Source of the DNA: Lingula anatina
Lineage: Eukaryota > Brachiopoda > Lingulata > Lingulida > Lingulidae
NCBI RefSeq assembly: GCF_001039355.2
Contig: NW_019773533.1
Coordinates: 1-20,758 of the forward strand
Direction: 5' to 3'
DNA: 20,758 nucleotides
Part shown: positions 8,001 to 16,500 of the stretch, piece after piece
Layout: each line of letters opens with the position of its first letter
Position numbering within the stretch: position 1 is the first letter of the stretch
Program-made: the position numbers and the translations under genes
Notes under the pieces: model-generated
Databases searched by the model: none
Seen by the model: only the letters and a program-made list of their open reading frames with translations
Told to the model about the DNA's origin: nothing

Positions 8001-10700
8001 ACGAGTCAAATTGGTAAACAAGCTTGATTGGATTTTTTTATTCTTGAATTTATGCATTTTTTGTGACATTTTCATTTTTCTCATTCTGACATTTTCAGTG
8101 TGTGAATTTGAATTCCTAACATTCATGTTACCTGTTGGTGTTAATTTCGCTGTTAAGCATAATCTGTAATTGCATCAAAATTGACAAAATAAGCGATTTT
8201 GCACTATTATTTTCTTCTTTATGTCTGTACATTTGACAGCTCCATACTTCTTGTTACTAGCATTGGCATTTAGCATGCATTGATAATTAAGTATCTTTAA
8301 TAACCATCATGTCCCAGGCCCTATTTTGTTGAGAACATTGATGTATTTCCTTTGAAATGGTTAGTATTGATAAAGTACCACAGATATCATATTATCCTAG
8401 ATCAGTGATATGTGTACCATATTTTTCCCTACAGGCCAGTACAGTTGCAAGGTCACTCAGGTGGACAATGACCTCCTGCAGCAGGAAATAAGCACCTTGG
8501 AGACAGATGTCCAACTCCAGGTGACGGTCACCCAGAGAGAGCACCAGCCAAAAGTGATGTCCACTCTTCTCAGCGTTCCATTTTATCCCGCGTTCCACGT
8601 GATGACCACTGAGCTGTTGCTAAGCAACCTCCAGCCACTGTCCAGTATCAGGGTGTCTTCAGTGAGACCAGTTAGAGATGAAATCAAGGTAGGGATGCTG
8701 GTATGATTCTAGTAGTTTTGGTCATAATTTTCCTTTAAATTTTGTAAAATTTACCTATCTTGTGATCCAGTTTAAAAGATGTGGCATTTTTTAGTGATAC
8801 CTTGATTGCTGGATATTTTTTCTTATGGTGTAAGATATGTTAAGTGTTATAATTATAATAACTGGAAATCAGAGTCTGTACAGTAGTTCTTGGGATTTAC
8901 TGGCCTGGCCAAAAAATATTAAAATATAACACCCGCAATATGTTGAATAAGTATTTAATGGCTGTTTGTCCACGCCAGGTTGTTGCCAGTGACCCCTCTC
9001 TCCTGGAGATCCTGTCTCAAGAAGTGGACTCTCAGACACCCACCATTGTCCACTACCCAGTGAGACTGTTGGAGAAAGTGGCCCTGTGGGAATTGGAGAA
9101 CCTGGAACTCAGAGTGGAACTGACCAATGGCCTGACTGGACAGCACCATGCAGTGCCTGTAAGGGTGAAGTTGATTGGTCAGAGGCAGGATGGACTTGGA
9201 GGCAAGTTTTAGAAAATAGAGCAAGGTTGCTGATTTTGATTAATTGTATACAATGCCAGCACGTGTTTTCTTAAGACATCTGATCTGTGCACAGAGTAGT
9301 TTAAGCTACAATATTTTCAAAGTTATTGGGTAGGTAAGCTGTGTAGGTTTCCACAGAATATTCAAATTTTGAAATGTATTCTCCTCAGAGAGCAGAGATC
9401 AAGTCCACATAGAACAACTCCATAAAGTCTATGCACTAACTTTAAAGCCATTTGATTTTGTGTATTAGTATTGAGGATACCAGAGTTCTAGCCCACACTT
9501 AAACTTATTCTAAATATCATTTGTTTTGTTTCATTTCCTTTTATTGTGTTTTTTATTTAGTTCCTCAAATAGAAGGTCAGAAGGACTCGGGCTGGAGCAG
9601 TCTGCTCACTGTGATAGGGCATCACTACCAAACCTGGCTCTTCATGCTGCTTTGTATAATAGCCACCATATCAGCTATTGTCATTGGTGAGTATCCTTCA
9701 CTGTGAACCTCTGGGTTTTATAATATGCATACTGTAAACTTGTTAAGTCCAAATACTTGGTAAGTTCAAATAGAACAGTATTTTAATATTTTGACTGCAT
9801 TGGGTCTATTTGTGGACTTCTTGAGATTTTTCTGTTCCATTTCATGACTGAATGAATGTATTAAAAGTATCGTTTTAAAGAAAATGGACATATTTCGAGT
9901 TCCTATTTTCTGTTTTTATTTGTTTCATTTTGTAGGCTACCATGCTGTGATGGGTCAAAAGTATTCTGCGGCACCTCCTCAGTCTGGAGCTTTCTTACAG
10001 CCAGGCAGCCCTCCAACTTCACCTTACTATGCACAGTCACCTGGTAATTACTTATTACGAATTGTATGCTTAAAATAGTAATGACACGTGAGGGGTCAAA
10101 GTGGGATGAGCATATCAGATCAAAATAACACATTTTTTGTAAATGCAGTTGATGCATGTAGATAGTGCACCCCCCCCCTCTCTCTCTCTCTCTCTCTGAT
10201 TTTATTGTAGGTCCTGCTGTCTTTTCAAATATTTGACTTATAAGGATTTGAATTGAAGCATTTCCAATCTATCACCTGGACCTAATTTCAGAATATAATT
10301 TAAGTTGAAAGATATAATTTTTAAGACTGAAATGTTGGTTGACTTCAACTGAGGATAAATCTTACCATAATACCCATTGAAGTTAAGTTATATTTGGTCT
10401 TGGAATAAGTCATTTCATACATTTTGTGAAATAAAGTCATTATCATTTAAATGGTCTACAATGGGTCTATTTGGGGTCAGAGGGTTTGAAGTTAAGACCA
10501 TTTCTTGACTTGAGTTTTTCCCCCCTTGAAACCAGCCCCATGGAATATATCCATTTTCCTTACTTCTAGCCTATCCATCCTGGCAGCGTACCCCCTCCCC
10601 TGGCAGGCCCAGCTTGTGGAGCTCTGGATACGACCCTCAGGACTCCGTAGATACCTCCTTCATCAAACGCTCTCCTCATCACCGTTCACCGTACCAGTGA
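5074..10700 (+). CDS. NUP210: Nuclear pore membrane glycoprotein 210 (C-terminal 643 residues, 12 exons)
   Basis: Exons: 5074-5165, 5329-5688, 5908-5992, 6163-6295, 6824-6957, 7235-7376, 7671-7814, 8435-8688, 8979-9201, 9561-9686, 9936-10043, 10570-10700 (TGA 10698-10700). Phases match throughout, total 1932 nt. NUP210 (gp210) anchors the nuclear pore complex; its long Ig-like-repeat domain lies in the perinuclear lumen. Family landmarks seen include KTNRDGTARV, FGVNQT, GEKF..NT.L, GLTVLKVWDK, DYIKINVGYAIQP, GEVICLHS, IPF-like VPFYPAFHV and SSIRVSSVRPVRDEIKV. A single transmembrane helix (WLFMLLCIIATISAIVIG, about 9634-9687) is followed by a tail of about 78 residues ending HRSPYQ, rich in Pro, Ser and Tyr. 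N-glycosylation sequons (NQT, NGT, NCS) sit on the lumenal side. The intron after 9201 is GC-AG. Retention of the intron after 10043 would give a shorter tail ending CLK. The N-terminal portion lies upstream, outside what I can identify. Confidence 0.95.
5724..5747. repeat. ATTT microsatellite in NUP210 intron
   Basis: About five tandem TTTA units sit between the exons ending at 5688 and starting at 5908. Simple AT-rich repeat, no inferred role. Confidence 0.85.
6296..6823 (+). other. NUP210 intron, no internal gene
   Basis: Donor is GTAAGG and acceptor CTGTGTCAG; it splits a glycine codon (G / GT). It contains a short more GC-rich block at 6455-6500 (GAGGCGGGATGGGAGTGGTT) and poly(A)/poly(T) runs at 6563-6574 and 6618-6640. 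Nothing coding is supported. Confidence 0.7.
7815..8434 (+). other. NUP210 intron carrying a dispersed repeat
   Basis: Donor is GTCAGT and acceptor TTTTTCCCTACAG; it splits a glycine codon (SQT-G-QYS). It contains repeat copy C (8125-8256). The sequence from about 7912 also resembles 90-300 loosely, so a longer diverged repeat may occupy about 7912-8256. Confidence 0.65.
8125..8256. repeat. Dispersed repeat, copy C
   Basis: It aligns with copy B (4817-4951) and, at its left end, with copy A (345-405). The orientation is the same in all three. It lies wholly inside a NUP210 intron. Confidence 0.62.
9202..9560 (+). other. GC-AG intron of NUP210
   Basis: The exon ends ...GGA-CTT-GGA-G at 9201 and the intron begins GCAAGT. 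The acceptor is TTTTTTATTTAG before TTCCTCAAATAG at 9561. Only this junction (G / TT = Val) keeps the frame into the transmembrane exon. The nearest GT (9205) would shift the frame. GC donors with an otherwise consensus AAGT context are a known minor class of U2 introns. Confidence 0.85.
10044..10569 (+). other. Last NUP210 intron with CT microsatellite
   Basis: It begins GTAATT and ends TTACTTCTAG. A C-run followed by (CT)n lies at 10169-10197. No other exon is supported; AATAAA at about 10431 could terminate an intron-retaining transcript, but nothing else supports this. Confidence 0.7.
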
Positions 10701-12165
10701 CACGGGACAGGAAGAAACAACTGATCATCACACATAACTACAGCTAACAGGAACATCACAAATGTACTGGGTCAAGTCCTGGATCTTGTTGATAAGATTA
10801 GATTTGTGGTGTGTGAGTTCAGGCCTGCAAGATCAGAGTAAAAGATTTTTTTTGGTTGCATAATAACAAAATAATCTCTAAAAAAAATTAGGCAGATTTA
10901 ACATGGTGAGGAAAAAAGACAGCATAGTCTTGTAGAAAAGAAAAAAAATGTTGGCACAGTGTTGTAGAAAAGAAGAAAAAAAAATGTTGGCTAAATGTTG
11001 AAATGATCTGTTTCAACTGTTTGGGGTAATGTATCAGACCTAGTCGAGTGGATACAAATTGCATACCTTGCAAAAAGTATGTTATCCTCAGTATCAAAAA
11101 TGATCAGAGATTTAAATTGTTATTGAATTCCCAACGTTTCACTCTCCATGCAGGACTAAGATGGTGAACATCATTATCAGGTCTCGCACCATAACCTGCA
11201 ATGGTAGAGAACTGGAACTGATCTCTAAGAAGCAATGAGATGATATTTAAATTGTAAATATTGCAACATAAGATGTACATATTAACAAGATTGCAATGTC
11301 ATTGGGATGCATGTGATACATTTAAATGTGCTTAAAAGGCACAGTGGGTGAATCTTTGACACAGCACTAAAGCAAATTTTGAATGTTTTCTATAAATTTC
11401 TCATAATACACAATGTCAATTTTTCTTAATTACGTTCAATTAAAGCGCAGTGATCTTTGTGAATATGCTGTCTAGAAATTATTTTTAAATTTTTTGTTTG
11501 AGATGGGTAGGAAATTCATTACAACCTCTTGCCATTTTGAGACCCAAAGCATAATTTAAGGTTTCAGTGTTATTTTTACCTCTGATTTAGAGTAGATACA
11601 GTGTATTTAAGTCACTGGGGTGGTCAATCAAAACACTTAAGTCTTGCTTTATTCTGTGTTGCAGAAAATATCACCCCCTGTGCCTGCAAGTTATGTGAAC
11701 TTATGATTGGTGAACAACAATAGATATAACTGTAAAATCATGTGATGTAATTGAAGACTGATTGTGATTGAGAGGTGTGTGGCAGAGTGCATAAAGAATG
11801 TATAATAGTGTGGTAGATGTGCCTCTTGAGTTACCTTTTTTTCATCAAGTTCAGACATGAATGAAAATTGTTGGTGGGGGGAGGGGGGAGGTAGAAGTTT
11901 CGGCACATTTGAGTGAAATGAGTGTTGTGGTACAAAGTTAATTTAGATCTCTGTACCTTTCTTTTTTTCTTGAAAATGATACATTTTTATGAAAGGAGCA
12001 AGCTTTTATTATAGTTATTGCTATACATATTGCTTAAAAAACAATGCAATTGGTGATTCATTCAACATCTGTAAAAATGAACATTTTGCTACTATTTTCT
12101 GTTCACTTGTACAGTTTTACTATTTCGTGCTGGCCAATAAAGAATGTTACTGCTTTATTAACATT
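10701..12165 (+). other. NUP210: NUP210 3'UTR and poly(A) signal
   Basis: After the TGA at 10698-10700 no further coding exon is seen. A canonical AATAAA lies at 12136-12141 and is followed about 25-45 nt later by a GU-rich stretch (TTGTTTGGTGTGTGG, 12170-12184), the expected cleavage context. The implied 3'UTR is about 1.45 kb and AT-rich, with a G-run at 11876-11891. A second AATAAA at 12429-12434 is a possible distal alternative. Confidence 0.65.
12136..12141 (+). terminator. Poly(A) signal of NUP210
   Basis: Canonical AATAAA hexamer in the context GGCCAATAAAGAATG, followed by a GU-rich downstream element. It is the best-supported plus-strand transcript end in the window. Confidence 0.65.
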
Positions 12166-12998
12166 AAAATTGTTTGGTGTGTGGCACATAGTGAGTTTAT
12201 TGCTTTTGTAGCTAATAGTTGAGTAAATGTATTCAAATGGCCCCAGGGTGATAGTGAATATTACTGAAATGTAGATGAGCTAGGCAATAGAATTGAAAAC
12301 CCTATTGGTTTTTTTTTTTTCTAATATAAATATTGTGAATTTTTACACCCACAAACACTAAGAATTATGATAACAAGATATTCTGTCTCTTCATGACAAA
12401 TGGGGCACAACAATTTCACACTTCACTAAATAAAGTGATAGTTTCTTAATTAACCTTAGTATTCTTATTGTTATTCACAGTAAGGGAGACAGCCATGCAG
12501 CAATAACAAAGAAAAAGTTGAAGTTTTGTGTAAAAATATATATTTCATATATTGATATACAAGAAAAAACTTGAGTAAGTTTGTAAATATGATTTTACAT
12601 TGTATACAATCAGTTGTTTAAAGATGAGAGTTGAAAGAGCAATAAGTATAAAGACCTGGGCCCCGTATCTAGAAAGCATCGCGCATTGATGTAGCCTCTA
12701 TTTGATATAGCCATTCGCAATATGCGAAGCTTTCGAGATACGGGGCCCAGTGCTCTAGAAAAACCTTGATGTGACAGTTAAAATTTGAGTCTTTACAGTG
12801 GCAAAAATATAACATTGGAAAATTATACATAATATTATTTTAACCAAAAAAAAAAAAAAAATACAATAATGTATCCCTCCCCTTCTATTCACATGTTTAT
12901 ACAAAAATAAATGCATGTTATCCCTTCAAAATTTTATAACACAAGGCAGCAAAAAATGCACTTAATTTTGGGTACAGCTGTAGTATGAACTTATTATA
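12166..12998. other. Convergent intergenic region
   Basis: This lies between the inferred 3' ends of NUP210 (plus) and the mucin gene (minus). It is AT-rich, with poly(A)/poly(T) runs (12308-12320, 12846-12861) and one fold-back element (12656-12750). No gene is supported. Confidence 0.6.
12656..12750. mobile_element. GGGCCC fold-back (MITE-like) element
   Basis: CTGGGCCCCGTATCT at 12656-12670 is an exact inverted copy of 12736-12750. Complementarity continues imperfectly inward (AGAAAGCATCGCGCATTG against CGAAAGCTTCGCATATTG), giving a stem of about 33 bp around a loop of about 25 nt. The GC-rich ends stand out from very AT-rich surroundings, as expected for an inserted fold-back element. 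No target-site duplication is obvious and it has no coding capacity. Confidence 0.75.
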
Positions 12999-13004
12999 TT
13001 TATT
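12999..13004 (-). terminator. Candidate poly(A) signal of the mucin gene
   Basis: The minus strand reads AATAAA here (plus strand TTTATT), in the context TAAAATAAATATAATAA. It would give a 3'UTR of about 570 nt after the stop at 13555. Other, weaker signals exist further down, so the true end is not certain. Confidence 0.5.
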
Positions 13005-13554
13005 TTACTGGAGTCCATTCTCCCAGCCTTTTTTTGAGTACCAATTTTGCCGCTGGAGTACGAGACATGATTTCTGGGATACATTTGTACATATGGCACT
13101 CAAGATTACATTGCAAGAGCCATCACTCTGCATCACAAATACAGTGAATGTGCTTCTAGGATTGGTGAGTACCAATTTTTCTACTGAAATCTGAGGCTGT
13201 TGCTACATTACAAGAGATGGTATAGAATCGCATTGTAAGAGCCATGTCATTTCTTCTCTAATGGGCGCTTCAGCATTGAAGCATTCCAGTTTTCCTGCTC
13301 AAGTTTCAGACTTTTACTCCCTGGGATAGATGACAGATCCTGTTGGATTTTTATCACAATTCCATCATTTGTGGGTACCAATTTTTATACTGAACTTGGA
13401 AGTGTTTGCTCTGCGGGTTCCATTCAGACAGATATTACCATATTACATAATATGTGCTCCTGATGTTATGAATGTGGAATTGCAGTCCTCATGAAAGTCG
13501 CAGAAGAAGTTAATATTCAGGCTACAAGTCTTTGAACAAATGCTGTACTTCAGA
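13005..13554 (-). other. Mucin gene 3'UTR with internal imperfect repeats
   Basis: GTACCAATTTT occurs three times (13038, 13169 and 13375, the last two followed by a TACTGAA-like tail). ACATTGCAAGAGCCAT at about 13108-13124 resembles 13206-13221 and 13231-13246. These sit between the stop codon and the candidate poly(A) signal. They look like local duplications; a regulatory role is possible but unproven. Confidence 0.5.
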
Positions 13555-16500
13555 CTATTCATATGGATCCCCTGAGGCAGCATCTTCAAACCTGTAAAAA
13601 GGGATATTAGTTCCAAATTATAAAATATATTTTAAAGGAAAAAAGGTAAGGGGAAAGTATTTGTAGGAAAAACTAAATGCAAGCAAAAATGACTCGGAGG
13701 TAAAGCTAGGGGCTCAGATTGTGATAAATTTTGTGTTTATGCATTGATATTAATTAAAATGTTTTACGTAGGCCTCATTTCTGCAAAGCTGTTTTTATGA
13801 AAAAAAAATACTGTATACACAAAAAAAATTCAGAACAGCTCATTCCAATGTGTTTCATCAATGAGCGATTAGTAAACTTGGCAACAAGAAGTACAATTTC
13901 ATTTTATCATTCTATTTCTTGATGCATACTTTATGTGAAAACTGCAAGAATTTCTATATTTCTATTCTGTAAATCCTGAAATGAACCCAGTTGTTTTTTA
14001 TTTCATGCATTGCATTTACAAGAATTCCTTATATATATGCATTTTAAATGCACAAACTGAACCAAGCAACAAATGGAAGTAAAATATGTAAATTTCTTGA
14101 ATAAGAATGATCAGAGTAAAACCAAAGGTAACTGTTAATGACATATTTCAGTCAATATGTTATGCAGTTGTGGAGAATGTGAAGGCGCAAGCAGGAAAGC
14201 ATGCTGTAACCTACACCAGGGGGCACCACTCTAGTCCCAGACATCAATATCTCCCTTTCCTTTACGCCATTTATCTGAGTAGGTGCGTTTGTGGTTGGTT
14301 AGTTTATATCTTGTCATGGTGGCAGATGGATCTGCACTGAAAATGAATAGGGTTAAAGAGGACTAAAAAAAAACCTACTGGAAGAGAATTTCTGAAGCAG
14401 GTAACAAAAAGATGCATGTAATTAAGTTATAAGCTTGAGATCTATTGAAGGGAGTTAATTGGTCTTTGTAGTGGCAGTGGGTTACACTTGGACGTGGAAA
14501 TTCTCACACCAAACTACTTCAAGCTGTTTTTTAGTCAATCTGTTTATGCCATGAAATAAAAACTGAGGTTAAATTGTGGTCAAATTTGTCTTTACAAATA
14601 GCAAAAGATTTTTCACTGTTATTATTTTTCTTGACAAGTTGGCAATCTTGCACACAATGCTCACGTGGTGTGAAAGCTCAACAACACTGGGGTGTGCCGC
14701 GTGCATGTAATCTTTATGTATCAGCTGAACACAGCCTGGAATGAGCATGATAGCAGGGAAAACACCACAATAACTAAGCAATGGTCCCCATCTGTATCTA
14801 ATTAGTATAAAGGGAATACATACTACATACCTGCTATAAGTGAGCATATTGAAGTCATCCTTATCCGTTATGGACAAACCTCCTCTTCGTCTGAAACGAT
14901 TTTAAGATTTAAAGTTAGAATAAGACATTTACAGTTCGTGACCATGTATTGCAAGTAAAAGTGAAGAAGTAGGCTGTCTTGGGTTGAAATTCTAGAGTAT
15001 GTTTCTACATTTAAGTGTTGTCGTGGTTTCCTTATCATTAGACTTGTTCAGTTTTGTTGTTTTTTACGAACACTAAAAAGAGTAGGAACAATATTTATGT
15101 ATCCAAGATAACTTGGTTTTGTGGTTGTGTTTGAAATGCCATATCTACGACATTCAGACTGAATGGTAAGAAAGACATGGCAATTAGATGTTACACACAG
15201 AGGTTTAATTCTGGCTTGTGGTGGAATATTTTATTTAGTCTGTACGAAAGTTTTTCAAATTAAACTAAAGGTGCGCAATGTAAAATGAATAACAAATGTT
15301 AAGTTGACAAAGGGTTTTCAAGATTAGTTAAAATGCAATAAATCAGAACAACTTGGACCAACTATTCACCTACTCCCTTTAAAATACTTTTTCTTCTTAC
15401 AGTAAGCACTGCAAGTTTCAGAGGATACTCGAACCCTGCCTCTCAACTATGAGTATGCCTCTGCTGATTTTAGCTGATAGTGAAGAGGTGAGTGTCCTCT
15501 AAAACTCAGGGTGACAATGACATATTCAAGGTTGCAGTGAGCACACACTTACCTTCTACAAAAGAGCCACAATCCAAATATGGCTGCTGCTATCACCAGT
15601 ATCAACACTATGGGCAGAGCTATGTACAGGGCCAATTTCTGTTGCTCTGCCATAGTTTGGGTAGAAGTCTTGCCTGCACCAGATTGTGTGGTATTACTTG
15701 TAGTACTAAGTGACGCTGTACTTTCCATAGTGGTGCTTGTAGATGGTATGATTTTCATGGTGCTTGCAGTACTTATTGTGGTGCTTGAAAGGGATGTGTT
15801 AGTGGTAGAAGCTATGGTACTTTGAATTGTACTGGGACTGGTACCAAGTTCTGTACTCGTGGTAGTAGGAGTGGTAGTAGGTGTTGTACCAGTGGTTGTT
15901 GTTGTACTGGATATAGTTGTACTAGATAATGTTGTACTAGATGTTGTTGAACTAGATGTTGTTGTACTAGATGCTGTTGTACTAGATATGGTACTACTAG
16001 CTGTACTTGTTGTACTGAGGATTGTCCGGGTGGGTGTTATGGTTGTATTGGTACTTGTCGGAGACACACTTGTTTCCGTGCTTGTTGTACTATATGTAGA
16101 GCTTCTAGGGGTAGTAGAAGTTTCAGAAGCCATTGTTGTATTTAAAGGTGCAGGTGTTGTGGCTGTTGTGCTTTCAACCAAAGAAGTGGTGGTACTTTTG
16201 GTTGTACTTGTAGGTGAGGCATTAGTGTGAAACAGAGTAGTTGTACTTAGTGTTGCACCTGTAGTAGAGATGTTTGGAGTTTTAGTTACTGAAACTGAAG
16301 AAATTTTGTTAGTGGTACTAACAGTTGCATTTATTGTGCTACTGGTAGCTGAAGTGGTCAAAAGGGTGGTGCTTTCTGATGCATTTGTTTTGTTTGAGGG
16401 GGGGAAACTTGGTGTACTATAACTTATATTTTTTGAGGTCCCAGATGGCAAAGTGGTTACTTCAGTAGCTGTTGTATTTAAAGAAGGTATACTGAAACTT

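Noticed and set aside
8392-9224. Minus-strand ORFs opposite NUP210 exons
   Set aside because: Shadows of the plus-strand exons, whose phases and homology are strong.
14569-14877. Minus-strand 102-codon frame starting MSITDKDDF
   Set aside because: Only its first 16 codons are coding, as part of mucin exon 3; the remainder is read-through into the intron after the GTATGT donor.
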